A stretch of 64,000 nucleotides of DNA from contig CASEKE010000013.1 in NCBI GenBank assembly GCA_949288415.1, forward strand, positions 1 to 64,000. The letters are read 5' to 3'. The position numbers and the translations under genes were made by a program. Shown in pieces: positions 8,499-17,373 of the stretch. Origin of the DNA: an uncultured Spirochaetales bacterium. Its GTDB lineage: Bacteria > Spirochaetota > Spirochaetia > Sphaerochaetales > Sphaerochaetaceae. The notes below the pieces were generated by a model. That model saw only the letters and a list, made by a program, of their open reading frames with translations. It had not been told where the DNA came from and ran no database searches. Within the stretch, counting starts at the first letter, position 1. Each line of letters opens with the position of its first letter.

Positions 8499-9403
8499 CA
8501 GAATTCACCTCCGTCCTGGTAGTATACCCATGCATCCGACGAACGGAAAATGAGGAGCGTGAACACGAGAATGATCGCGAACATGACCCAGCTGATGGCG
8601 GAAGCATAGCCCATCTTGAAATTGTTGAATCCTTCCTCGTAAAGCTTCAGTCCGATAAGGTATGTCGATTTAAGAGGTCCGCCATTGGTGATCACAAACG
8701 CTGACGTGAAATTCTGCAAGGCGTTTATCATCTGCATGATGAGATTGAAGAACACGATCGGCGTAATCATCGGGAAAGTGATATGCCAGAAACACGTCCA
8801 GCGGGAAGCGCCGTCCAAGGAGGCAGACTCGTAGTACTCCGCAGGAATCTGTTTGAGTGCCGCAAGAAAGAGCACCATGGACGATCCGAACTGCCATATC
8901 TGGAGAAGACTTATCGTGAACAGTGCCACATGAGGCGAACCGAGCCAATCCACCGCGGGAATATGTATGGCAGACAGAAGGCCGTTTATCATTCCGTCCT
9001 TCATGAACATCAGTTTCCAGAGTGCGGAAATCGCGACGCTTCCTCCAAGTATCGAAGGAAGATAGAAGAGCGTCCTGAAGAAATTCACGTGGCGAAGCTT
9101 CATGTTGAGAATCAGCGCCACAATCAGGGCGAAAATCAGTTTTCCCGGAACCGAGATAAGCGCATAGAGCATTGTCACCTTTATCGATTTGATAAAGTCC
9201 GGATCGATTGTGAAGAGCCTTTTGTAGTTCTTCAACCCGACGAACTCCGGCGTTCCGAAAATGCTGTAGTCGGTGAACGAATATACGAACGAAGATAGAA
9301 ACGGATACAGCTGGAACAGCAGGAAACCTATGATCCAAGGACTGATGTAGAGAAGTCCTCTGTATTTTTGCATACTTCTGGATCCTATTTTTCTGGAAGT
9401 CAA
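8498..9403 (-). CDS. ABC sugar transporter permease, MalF/UgpA type
   Basis: A 301-residue inner-membrane permease with six membrane segments, the N-terminal YISPWIIGFLLFQLYPF segment typical of LplB/UgpA-like subunits, and the EAA loop around ESASLDGASRWTCFWHITFP. I place the start at a TTG (9403) because AAAAGGAGG lies seven bases upstream; the first in-frame ATG (9373) has no such site. It is the first gene of the minus-strand operon. An extended -10 (TGG then TATTCT, minus strand, about 9429-9437) lies upstream of it. Confidence 0.9.
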   Translation of the reverse strand: MTSRKIGSRSMQKYRGLLYISPWIIGFLLFQLYPFLSSFVYSFTDYSIFGTPEFVGLKNYKRLFTIDPDFIKSIKVTMLYALISVPGKLIFALIVALILNMKLRHVNFFRTLFYLPSILGGSVAISALWKLMFMKDGMINGLLSAIHIPAVDWLGSPHVALFTISLLQIWQFGSSMVLFLAALKQIPAEYYESASLDGASRWTCFWHITFPMITPIVFFNLIMQMINALQNFTSAFVITNGGPLKSTYLIGLKLYEEGFNNFKMGYASAISWVMFAIILVFTLLIFRSSDAWVYYQDGGEF

Positions 9404-9439
9404 GACGATTCCTCCTTTTCTTGTGGACTTAGAATACCA

Positions 9440-9468
9440 TTGAAAAAAAGGGCTTCGTAGGCTATCTT
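9440..9468 (+). promoter_or_regulatory. Promoter of the YesN/YesM arm in the divergent intergenic region
   Basis: TTGAAA (9440-9445), a 17-base spacer, then TATCTT (9463-9468). The 103-base region between the two operons (9404-9506) also holds the minus-strand -10. Any operator of the AraC-type regulator should therefore lie here. I could not identify a clear repeat for it. Confidence 0.5.
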
Positions 9469-9506
9469 TCTCGATAAAAGGTATCATAATTTGCCAGGGG
9501 GCGATG

Positions 9507-10247
9507 ATGTACAAGGTAGTTTTGGTCGATGACGAAGAACTTTTTCTGGAAGGTTTCAAGAAAATGATCGACTGGCCGTCCTACGGCTTCGAGATCACGG
9601 CATCGTTCTCCAATGCGAACAACGCATTGCACTTTCTGATGGAAAATCCTGCGGATCTGGTGATCACGGACATCAAGATGCCTTTCATGGATGGTCTTGA
9701 GTTCAGCAGACAACTGAGAGGCATGAAACCTGATCTGGACATAATGATCCTCAGCGGATACAGCGATTTCGAGTATGCAAGAAAAGCCATACAGCACAGA
9801 GTCAACAACTACCTTCTCAAACCTGTTGACGTGAACGAACTTGCACTGACGCTGATGGATCTCAGAGAGAAGCTCGACGAAATGAACGATACCGAGATAA
9901 CGATCGGAACCTCAGCCGGATACTACAACGACCTGGTGGACGGCATCAAGAAGAACATACAGAGGAACTATCGCACGATATCGCTGGAAAGCATAGCATT
10001 GGATACAAAAATGAGCACCAACTATGTCTCCAAGATATTCAAGAAGGTCTCGGGTCAGAATTTTTCCGACTACCTGCTCGAGGTCAAGATGACAAATGCG
10101 TTGCGACTAATAGGCAACGGAGACCTGAAAATATATGAAATCGCATACATGATAGGTTACGACAACCCGAAAAACTTCACCAGAGCATTCAAGAAATACT
10201 GGGGGCACAGCCCATGGGAATACAAGGAAAATGGCTTCAAGAAATAA
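9507..10247 (+). CDS. YesN-type response regulator, receiver plus AraC DNA-binding domain
   Basis: A 246-residue regulator. The receiver domain covers about residues 1-120, with phosphoacceptor Asp55 in VITDIKMPFMDG and KP near residue 106. Two AraC-type helix-turn-helix units cover about residues 145-245, including the signature MIGYDNPKNFTRAFKKYWG. Two ATGs are adjacent (9504 and 9507); the second has better spacing to AGGGGG at about 9495. It pairs with the kinase gene, which it overlaps by 17 bases. This arrangement resembles YesMN systems that control carbohydrate ABC operons in Firmicutes and spirochaetes. Likely targets are the two divergent operons here. Confidence 0.92.
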   Translation: MYKVVLVDDEELFLEGFKKMIDWPSYGFEITASFSNANNALHFLMENPADLVITDIKMPFMDGLEFSRQLRGMKPDLDIMILSGYSDFEYARKAIQHRVNNYLLKPVDVNELALTLMDLREKLDEMNDTEITIGTSAGYYNDLVDGIKKNIQRNYRTISLESIALDTKMSTNYVSKIFKKVSGQNFSDYLLEVKMTNALRLIGNGDLKIYEIAYMIGYDNPKNFTRAFKKYWGHSPWEYKENGFKK

Positions 10248-11982
10248 GACACCTCTGGATAGGCTCCGATCCTCGTTCTTCATAAAAAATCTTCTGTCGT
10301 ACCTTTCGTTGATGCTTATTCCGATTCTCATCCTGAGCAGTGTAGCGATAATACTCGTGGAGCGGAACATATCAAGCCTTATAAGCTCGAACACAAGGAC
10401 CATATTCGCTCTTTCGAGCAATTCGCTGGAAACGCTCATCACTGAAGCCCAGCAGATAGGTATATACATAGACAGTCGTCCGGACCTCCTTCTTTCACTG
10501 CTTGCCATATTCCAGGACGATGACGGAGACGATTCAAGGTCGGACCGTCTGTCGGAATACAACTCATATCTCTACAACATGCTGGCATCGTCTCCGTTCA
10601 TACATTCGGTATGCATATACAAACCCGGATCGCCCAATATGGTGGTAAATGACTCGATAAGGGACCTCGACGAATTCGGCAATCCGGAATTCATCGATTC
10701 GATAACCAGAACGGACAACACCGGATCGATCAGCAGAAATACGATAAAGATGAACGACTTCGAGCTGAACGGTACCGATGTCATGACATTCACATCAAGC
10801 CTGAAATACGGTATGACGCTTTCGATCAACATAACGGAATCGCACATCAGGAACATGCTGGACGATGCTACGCAGTACCCGGACGAGATAATCCTTCTGA
10901 CGGATGGCGATTCGATCGTCACAGGTAATTCCGCCTATATCGACCTTGCAGACGATACCGGCGATATCATTCTCGATACATCTTCCTACGTGATACAGAG
11001 CCAGGACATACTATCCAACCACAACACTCTGGTATCCATGATTCCCGATTCGATCGCGATGGGAGCCTCCAGATCGATAATACGAGCAACATTGCTCATA
11101 ACAATGGTTATAATATCGATGTCGATCCTGATTTCCGTATTCCTGTCAAGGAACACCTACAGGAAAATAAATGACATACTCACTCTCTTCGAAAAAAACG
11201 ATGAGGTAGACGAAGAGCTGATACTGAATTCCGGACGGCATTTCGACACATATCATTACATTCTGGAAAACATCGCAAAGAGTTACATCAGACAGACCAC
11301 CTTGAGAGAAAGAATAGTCAACGGAGAGCTGGACCTGGCTCTTACGCAGCTCACCGCATTGCAATACCAGATCAATCCGCACTTCATTTTCAACACGCTG
11401 CAATCCATCGATCTTGCAATAATGGACGGAGCCAGACATGACCAGGCAAGCCGGATGATAAGTCTGTTCTCCTCGATCCTCAGGTACTCGCTTCAGGACG
11501 CGACGAAGCTTGTGCCGCTCCAGGATGAAATCAATATAACGCGCAAGTACCTTTCGCTTCAGGAAATGCGTTTCGCCGACCGGGTAATGGTCCTTTGGGA
11601 TTTCGAAGAGAAAGAAATCGAAGGTACGAGAATAATAAGAATGCTGTTCCAGCCAATACTCGAGAATGTCTTCCAGCATGGCATGAGGGCCGACGGGAAA
11701 CAGACCGTGGTAAGAATAAGGATCAGCAGGAACGACCGCAGACTCTTCATAGGAGTATCGGACAACGGGCCAGGACTCGAAAAGGCGGAGCTGGACTCGC
11801 TCAGGAAGACGATAGCCACCACCACCCCGCCGGAACACCACATAGGCTTGTACAACGTAAATAGGCGTCTTGTGCTGAAATTCGGAGAAAACAGCGCGAT
11901 GAAACTGATATGCACGGAGGGAAACGGATTGTCGATCTTTATAAGCATCCCGACCGACAAAACAAAAAATGATACCTTTTAG
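10231..11982 (+). CDS. YesM-type membrane sensor histidine kinase
   Basis: A 583-residue kinase. A membrane segment lies near residues 18-42, a large extracytoplasmic sensor follows to about residue 285, then a second membrane segment and a cytoplasmic kinase. The His-kinase domain has the phosphoacceptor His384 in QINPHFIFNTLQSID, the form typical of the LytS/YesM class, followed by an ATPase domain with GVSDNGPGL and HIGLYNVNRRL. It should sense an extracellular sugar or a loaded binding protein and phosphorylate the YesN partner. AAGGAAA directly precedes the ATG, which lies inside the regulator gene. Confidence 0.92.
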   Translation: MASRNKTPLDRLRSSFFIKNLLSYLSLMLIPILILSSVAIILVERNISSLISSNTRTIFALSSNSLETLITEAQQIGIYIDSRPDLLLSLLAIFQDDDGDDSRSDRLSEYNSYLYNMLASSPFIHSVCIYKPGSPNMVVNDSIRDLDEFGNPEFIDSITRTDNTGSISRNTIKMNDFELNGTDVMTFTSSLKYGMTLSINITESHIRNMLDDATQYPDEIILLTDGDSIVTGNSAYIDLADDTGDIILDTSSYVIQSQDILSNHNTLVSMIPDSIAMGASRSIIRATLLITMVIISMSILISVFLSRNTYRKINDILTLFEKNDEVDEELILNSGRHFDTYHYILENIAKSYIRQTTLRERIVNGELDLALTQLTALQYQINPHFIFNTLQSIDLAIMDGARHDQASRMISLFSSILRYSLQDATKLVPLQDEINITRKYLSLQEMRFADRVMVLWDFEEKEIEGTRIIRMLFQPILENVFQHGMRADGKQTVVRIRISRNDRRLFIGVSDNGPGLEKAELDSLRKTIATTTPPEHHIGLYNVNRRLVLKFGENSAMKLICTEGNGLSIFISIPTDKTKNDTF

Positions 11983-11998
11983 TAGGATGTGATAATCC

Positions 11999-14338
11999 TT
12001 GGCCAGATCTTCGGATGCTAACATCGAAGATATGAAACAGATCAGTTTTGAGACAGTCTCCAGATATGACAGACATCTTTTGCCGGCCACGGCGATGCTG
12101 CCTTTTGCAAAAGGCGAGATGAAAGTCGAGGATGTTCTTTGCAACGTTCTGAGAGACGACAGGAATTCATTCCCTTTCCAGACAGGGGTCACATCCACGT
12201 GGGACGACGGTTCCGTACGTTGCCTTGCGCTACGCATGCTTGCCGACTTCGATGCTGACAAGCCGAAGACATTCACCTTCGCACCGGCACACGGCAACCG
12301 AAAAGAAAAAAACGTTCCGACTGTAGAGTTCATTGCAAACCAAGATAGAAGCGCAGTACTGCGCAACAGCATCATGGAAGTCAAGCTCGGACGTCCGGGA
12401 TCGACTCTCATAGAAACAGTATCCGCCGGAGGAGTCACGCTTGCGACCACGGAAGGACCGGTAATTGCCAACGGAGCAGAAAGCTTCATCGCATCGACCG
12501 GCGATTCGGGCTGGAAGCTCGTCGAATCCGGAGACATATATGTCTGTGCAAGCACGAACGGACGGCACCGTTCAACAGACGGCAGAACGTGGTTCGATTT
12601 CGTTTTCTCCGTCGGGCTTTGGGCCGGAAGCGGAAACATAGAGATCGAATACCGTGTCATAAATACGGAAAAGGCGAAATGTGAAACAAAGGAACTTGCA
12701 CTGAACAACGAGCAGGCAGGACTGAAATACGATGACTGCTATCCTCGAGAAATGCTGACTTCGCTCAAATTCTCGGTCATTCCGGGAAAGGACGATGAAA
12801 CAGTGAAGAAGCTCTTCACGTCAAGCTTCAATTTCCATTCCGTCGAAACAGGAAAAGATGGAAGCATCGGTGCATTGGCAACGGCCGATACAATCATCGA
12901 CACGGCAAACGAGATGTTTCCCGAGGTCATGTTCTCCACGTTCGGATGCAGCTGGAAAACAAATGGGATGCATATCGGAACGGAAACTTATCAGGCGTAT
13001 CAGAATTTTCCGAAATCGCTGAATGTCGGAAAAGACAGAATAGACATAGGTCTGTTTCCGGAGGAATGCGAACCCATAGAGTTTCCTCAAGGTGTCCAGA
13101 AGACACACAGATTTTTCATATATGTCATGGACGGATCGGCGACAGACCACGATATCGTCGACAATCTGCTTACCCTCGAGATGCCACCGGTAGGACATGC
13201 CCTACCCTCCGAATTCATCGCATCCGGATGCTATGGAAAGGAAGTCAGCCTCGAAATCGACCATCCGACCGAAAGATTCCTGTATCGGTTCGTAGACTCC
13301 AGAGCCAAAGGCCTCGGCTTTTTCAACTTCGGCGACTGTCCTGAATGGGAATACAGCAAACAGGGGCGAAGCAAGGGCAAGGACGTATGGATCAACAACG
13401 AATACGACATGGTGCACGATTTCATGGTAATGTACGTCCGATCCGGCGATAGACGCTATTTCGACTATCTTCAGGCTGCAGTAAGACACTGGATGGATGT
13501 GGATTTCTGCCATTACAGCGAGCGGCGTTATCACGAAGGGCTTCTGTACACGCACAGCATCAACCATGTATCGGGACAGATGGTTCCCAGCCATCAATGG
13601 GTACAGGGCTTCCTCGACTACTGGCACCTTACCGGTTGCAGAGAAGCTTACGACACGGCAATGACAATCGGGGAAAAGCTGGAAGAGCTTGTCAAGCTCC
13701 CTATGTATTCCCAGCCGGGAATGGTCGAGCCGAGGGAAATCGGCTGGGCTCTCAGGAACTTTCTCGATCTTTATGCCGAGACACATGACGAGAGATGGAA
13801 AGACGACTGTCTGCCGATCGTAGACACATACATAAGGTGGGCAAGACTTCTCGGTTCATGGACCAGTCCGTACCCGGACAACTACATGGACAGAGTACCG
13901 TTCATGATGCAGGTAGGCATAGGAGGACTGTACGGGTATTATCGCCTGGATCCACGGCCGGAAATCAAGGATACCCTTTTGAAGGTGATCGACGACATTG
14001 CGACGAACTGCTACAACGAACGGCTTGACATGTTCCTTGGGAAGATGCATCCGGCAATACGATTCCAGAACCTCAACGGCATGGTTCTTGAGACATTGGA
14101 AATCGGCTATGAGCTAACCGGAGACATTGCATACCTCAGGAAGGGACTTGGGATGTTCTCATGGATCACACGGGAAAACAATCCCCCGATCTATGATTTC
14201 TCGAAAGTGAAGAGAGACGAGCATACGGTCATTTACAACTGCCCAGTAGGGCCAAAGAGATTTGCCCAGACGCTCATTCCGCTGCTCAGATACTATACGG
14301 CGGCGATGGAAAATGGTTTAATACAATCTGCCATATAA
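11999..14338 (+). CDS. YetA / PcRGLX-like protein, putative rhamnogalacturonan-type lyase
   Basis: A protein of about 779 residues that matches the three-domain plan of YetA and exo-rhamnogalacturonan lyase PcRGLX (family PL26): an N-terminal RIFT-type beta barrel, a central beta sandwich, and an alpha/alpha toroid from about residue 430. Typical elements are WEYSKQG, WINNEYDMVHDFMVMY and HINHVSGQMVPSHQW-like stretches (the latter at about 13558-13600). No signal peptide is seen, so it would act on imported oligosaccharides. Start choice is uncertain: TTG at 11999 has AGGA eleven bases upstream, while ATG at 12032 has no ribosome site. Function is inferred from family and from the adjoining importer and galactarate genes. 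Confidence 0.78.
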   Translation: MARSSDANIEDMKQISFETVSRYDRHLLPATAMLPFAKGEMKVEDVLCNVLRDDRNSFPFQTGVTSTWDDGSVRCLALRMLADFDADKPKTFTFAPAHGNRKEKNVPTVEFIANQDRSAVLRNSIMEVKLGRPGSTLIETVSAGGVTLATTEGPVIANGAESFIASTGDSGWKLVESGDIYVCASTNGRHRSTDGRTWFDFVFSVGLWAGSGNIEIEYRVINTEKAKCETKELALNNEQAGLKYDDCYPREMLTSLKFSVIPGKDDETVKKLFTSSFNFHSVETGKDGSIGALATADTIIDTANEMFPEVMFSTFGCSWKTNGMHIGTETYQAYQNFPKSLNVGKDRIDIGLFPEECEPIEFPQGVQKTHRFFIYVMDGSATDHDIVDNLLTLEMPPVGHALPSEFIASGCYGKEVSLEIDHPTERFLYRFVDSRAKGLGFFNFGDCPEWEYSKQGRSKGKDVWINNEYDMVHDFMVMYVRSGDRRYFDYLQAAVRHWMDVDFCHYSERRYHEGLLYTHSINHVSGQMVPSHQWVQGFLDYWHLTGCREAYDTAMTIGEKLEELVKLPMYSQPGMVEPREIGWALRNFLDLYAETHDERWKDDCLPIVDTYIRWARLLGSWTSPYPDNYMDRVPFMMQVGIGGLYGYYRLDPRPEIKDTLLKVIDDIATNCYNERLDMFLGKMHPAIRFQNLNGMVLETLEIGYELTGDIAYLRKGLGMFSWITRENNPPIYDFSKVKRDEHTVIYNCPVGPKRFAQTLIPLLRYYTAAMENGLIQSAI

Positions 14339-14370
14339 AGACAGATGAAAGATAAAAGGAGATAGGAACA

Positions 14371-15684
14371 ATGAAGAAAAGAACTTCACAAGTAATGATC
14401 TGCATAATGATCATGCTTCTCGCCGCATTGCCGATGTTTGCAAACGGTTCCTCGGAGAATTCGGAATCTGCCGACGGAAAAGTCAACCTTCGTTTCTCCT
14501 GGTGGGGAAACGATGCAAGGCACAAAGCGACCATGGAAGTGATAGACAAGTACATGGAAGAAAACCCGAATGTGCAGATATCGGCAGAATACAGAGGGCA
14601 GAGCGAAAGAGAAAAGATCGCGACCCAGCTTGCCGGCGGTACGGTCGCCGACATCGTCCAGCTCAATCCGCCATGGATGGGCGACTTCACTTCAACCGGC
14701 AACGGATTCTTCGAGGATCTGACGCAATACAGCGACGTGCTCGACATCTCCGGATTCGATGCACAGTTCCTCAAGGACAACGGAACGTTCAATGGACAGC
14801 TCATCGGACTTCCGACCGGTGTCAACTCCAGGACATGCATAATCAACAAAACCTTGGCGGAACAGTTCGGAATTCCGACTTCGATGGATACGGAGTGGAC
14901 ATGGGAAGACTTCTATGAGATCGGAAAGACGGTACACGAAAAGGACCCGTCAAAGTACTTCTTCAATGCGGATACTGTAGACATGACGGAGTTTGTCCTT
15001 CTTCCTTATCTCGTACAGAGAACAGGAAACCAGCTCATACAGGACGACTATACGAGAGGATTCACTGAAGACGAACTCAAGGAAGTCCTCACTTACATCG
15101 CAAAACTCTACAGCGACGGTGTCGTTGTGCCTGTCGAAGAAGGCAACGTTTTCCTGAACTCGATCTGGACGAATCCACAGTGGTTGAACGGCAACATCGT
15201 CCTTGAGTTCTCGTGGACAAGCCTCTATGACGCTGTTACGGCAGATGTGAATGCGGAAATGGGAACATTCATCCTCCCCGTTCTCGAGGACGCAAAGAAT
15301 ACAGGACTCATCATCACTCCGTCCCAGCTTCTGAGCATCTCGTCGACAAGCAAGAACAAGGAAGAGGCTGCAAAATTCCTCAACTACTTCTTCAACGATC
15401 CGGAAGCAGGTCTGATACTTGGAGACGTCAGGTCCGTCCCGCCTGTAGATTCGATACAGCAGCTCTGCGAGGACGAGGGTCTGATCGATGCCGAAATAAT
15501 CAAGGCAACCCAGTACGCACAGGAGAACCAGGGTCTGTACAGGAACACGCTCTCCGGAAATTCGGAAATCGTGAAGGTTCTCAACGATGCAGTCGAACAG
15601 GTCGCATATGATTCGAACGCCGTCGACAAGGCAGCGGCAGATGCCGTCAAGATGATCGATTACATCCTGGACGAGATGAACTGA
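14371..15684 (+). CDS. ABC sugar-binding protein of the galactarate-linked locus
   Basis: A 437-residue CUT1 extracellular solute-binding protein. The signal peptide ends in LPMFANGSSEN. There is no cysteine for a lipobox, so it is probably released by signal peptidase I, or it is anchored through the signal segment. The body shows the family pattern VNLRFSWWGND near the N-terminus and FLNYFFNDPEAG in the C-terminal lobe. Its permeases are on the divergent operon (7653-9403). A perfect hairpin follows the stop codon and probably protects or partly terminates the transcript, so that this protein is made in excess. The cargo is unknown; a uronic-acid oligosaccharide is suggested by context. Confidence 0.92.
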   Translation: MKKRTSQVMICIMIMLLAALPMFANGSSENSESADGKVNLRFSWWGNDARHKATMEVIDKYMEENPNVQISAEYRGQSEREKIATQLAGGTVADIVQLNPPWMGDFTSTGNGFFEDLTQYSDVLDISGFDAQFLKDNGTFNGQLIGLPTGVNSRTCIINKTLAEQFGIPTSMDTEWTWEDFYEIGKTVHEKDPSKYFFNADTVDMTEFVLLPYLVQRTGNQLIQDDYTRGFTEDELKEVLTYIAKLYSDGVVVPVEEGNVFLNSIWTNPQWLNGNIVLEFSWTSLYDAVTADVNAEMGTFILPVLEDAKNTGLIITPSQLLSISSTSKNKEEAAKFLNYFFNDPEAGLILGDVRSVPPVDSIQQLCEDEGLIDAEIIKATQYAQENQGLYRNTLSGNSEIVKVLNDAVEQVAYDSNAVDKAAADAVKMIDYILDEMN

Positions 15685-15699
15685 GCATCCGGAAGGCAG

Positions 15700-15730
15700 A
15701 ACAAGGGCATATGCGAAGTATGCCCTTGTT
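15700..15730 (+). terminator. Intercistronic hairpin after the solute-binding protein gene
   Basis: A perfect 12-bp stem (15700-15711 with 15719-15730) has a seven-base loop and only three T after it. It lies between the binding-protein stop and the garD ribosome site. It could act as a partial terminator or 3' stabiliser that sets the ratio of binding protein to GarD. Confidence 0.75.
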
Positions 15731-15752
15731 TCATATCCGGGCAGGAGACGAA

Positions 15753-17267
15753 ATGATCAGGACAATAAAAATCAATAGCAAGGACAATGTTGCAATAGTT
15801 ACCAGGGACGTGAAACGCGGAGAATTGCTCGATATCGGAACAGAGGCGCGCGAAGATATTCCGCAGGGCCATAAAATCGCCCTTGCTCATCTGCAAAAAG
15901 GTGATGAAGTATTACGATACGGGGTTGTTCTAGGAACGCTTAGAAAGGATGTGGAAAAAGGCGATTGGATCGGGGAACACGATCTGGATCTGCCTTTGTC
16001 CCCTGCCCTATCCGAGCTTACATGGACAGGCGGACCGGAATGCGATCGGCAGAAGAAGCCAGGCCAGCCTCCATTCTTCATGGGGTACGACAACGGCGAA
16101 GGAAAGTTTGCAGGGACAAGGAACATTCTTGCAATATCCACTACAGTGCAGTGCGTCAAAGGTGTCGTGGAAGCTGCGCTCTCCCGAATAAGAAACGAGC
16201 TTCTACCAAAATATCCGAACGTAGATGGAGTAGCAGCCCTTACCCATTCCTACGGATGCGGTGTCGCAATTGATGCAAAGGATGCCGCCATACCGATTCG
16301 CTGCGTGAAGAATCTGATGTACAATCCCAATTTCGGAAACGAAATAATGGTCATTGCTCTGGGATGCGAAAAGCTCACGCTGGAAAGGCTCCTTGACAAC
16401 GAAGAAATCAACAGCGACAACGTACTCGTGCTTCAGGACTGCAAAGGTGCGAACGAAATGGTCGATTCCATCGTCGATATGGCGGAACGCAAGCTGGCCA
16501 AGCTGAACAAAAGGAAAAGGACACCATGTTCGCTCGACAAACTATGCATCGGCGTCCAATGCGGCGGCTCCGATGCATTCAGCGGAATTACAGCTAATCC
16601 GAGCATAGGATACTGCAGCGATCTCCTGACCGGATACGGTGCTGCAGTGATGTTCTCGGAAGTTACGGAAGTACGTGATGGCGTACACCTGCTGGCAAAA
16701 CGCTGCAGCAACCGGAAAGCTTTCGAAGATCTTATCAGAGAAATATCATGGTATGACGAGTATCTTGCAAAAGGAAATGTCGACCGCAGCGCCAATCCTA
16801 CTCCCGGAAACAAGAAGGGAGGACTTAGCAACATAGTCGAAAAAGCAATGGGATCGATTGCCAAAAGCGGAACGGCACCTATAGAAAGAGTCCTTGGCCC
16901 AGGCGAAAAGAACGATGCCCACGGACTGATTTTTGCCGCAACTCCGGCAAGCGACTTCGTATGCGGTCCCACCCAGCTTGCAAGCGGAATCAGTCTGCAG
17001 ATATTCTCGACAGGAAGAGGTACTCCGTACGGTCTGAGAGAGATACCGGTCATAAAGATCGCATCGCAGAATACGATATTCTCCAGATGGCCCGGAATCT
17101 TCGACATAAGCGCCGGCGACATAATAGACAAAGGGCTAAGTTTCGAGGATATCGGAAAAAGGTTGTTCGAACTGGTATTGGAAACGGCATCCGGAAGGCT
17201 ATGCCAGGCCGAACGGAATGGATTCTACAACGATATAGTAATCGACAATCCTGCCCCTATTACTTGA
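15753..17267 (+). CDS. garD: Galactarate dehydratase
   Basis: A 504-residue enzyme of the UxaA/GarD family that dehydrates galactarate to 5-keto-4-deoxy-D-glucarate. An N-terminal SAF domain (about 1-85, IPQGHKIAL) precedes the large catalytic part. Landmarks YPNVDGVAALTHSYGCGVA, GCEKL, GGSDAFSGITANPSIGY, DRSANPTPGNKKGGL and ATPASDFVCGPTQ follow E. coli GarD closely as I recall it, and better than UxaA. The start at 15753 has AGGAG six to nine bases upstream. An ATG at 15711 lies in the preceding hairpin and is rejected. This is the last gene of the plus-strand operon, followed by a long hairpin. Confidence 0.93.
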   Translation: MIRTIKINSKDNVAIVTRDVKRGELLDIGTEAREDIPQGHKIALAHLQKGDEVLRYGVVLGTLRKDVEKGDWIGEHDLDLPLSPALSELTWTGGPECDRQKKPGQPPFFMGYDNGEGKFAGTRNILAISTTVQCVKGVVEAALSRIRNELLPKYPNVDGVAALTHSYGCGVAIDAKDAAIPIRCVKNLMYNPNFGNEIMVIALGCEKLTLERLLDNEEINSDNVLVLQDCKGANEMVDSIVDMAERKLAKLNKRKRTPCSLDKLCIGVQCGGSDAFSGITANPSIGYCSDLLTGYGAAVMFSEVTEVRDGVHLLAKRCSNRKAFEDLIREISWYDEYLAKGNVDRSANPTPGNKKGGLSNIVEKAMGSIAKSGTAPIERVLGPGEKNDAHGLIFAATPASDFVCGPTQLASGISLQIFSTGRGTPYGLREIPVIKIASQNTIFSRWPGIFDISAGDIIDKGLSFEDIGKRLFELVLETASGRLCQAERNGFYNDIVIDNPAPIT

Positions 17268-17275
17268 TTGCTCCG

Positions 17276-17311
17276 GATATTTCAAAGGCGCACGCGCCTT
17301 TGAAATATCTT
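17276..17311 (+). terminator. Long hairpin closing the garD operon
   Basis: A perfect inverted repeat, GATATTTCAAAGGCG with CGCCTTTGAAATATC (17276-17290 and 17295-17309), has a CACG loop and is followed by TTCTC. It lies nine bases past the garD stop codon and marks the left edge of the A+T-rich block. Confidence 0.82.
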
Positions 17312-17323
17312 CTCGAAAGCAGT

Positions 17324-17344
17324 CAAGAAATTTCTTGCATGCAA
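17324..17344. promoter_or_regulatory. Two adjoining palindromes upstream of the NarL-type kinase gene
   Basis: CAAGAAATTTCTTG (17324-17337) is a perfect 14-base palindrome. It overlaps TTGCATGCAA (17335-17344), a perfect 10-base palindrome. The TTGCAT inside could serve as a -35 element, with AATAAT 17 bases further. An operator for this two-component gene pair is plausible but unproven. Confidence 0.45.
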
Positions 17345-17373
17345 AACTCCATTCCTCAATAATATACATTATT

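Noticed and set aside
11146-12708. Minus-strand open frame of 520 codons
   Set aside because: It lies antisense across the YesM kinase and the YetA-like gene, both of which have clear family motifs. The protein is rich in Ser, Arg and Cys and has no recognisable domain.
15711-15752. Upstream ATG start for garD
   Set aside because: It lies in the intercistronic hairpin. ATG 15753 has AGGAG upstream and agrees with GarD family length.
16433-17131. Minus-strand frame of 232 codons inside garD
   Set aside because: Antisense to conserved GarD active-site regions, with no own features.
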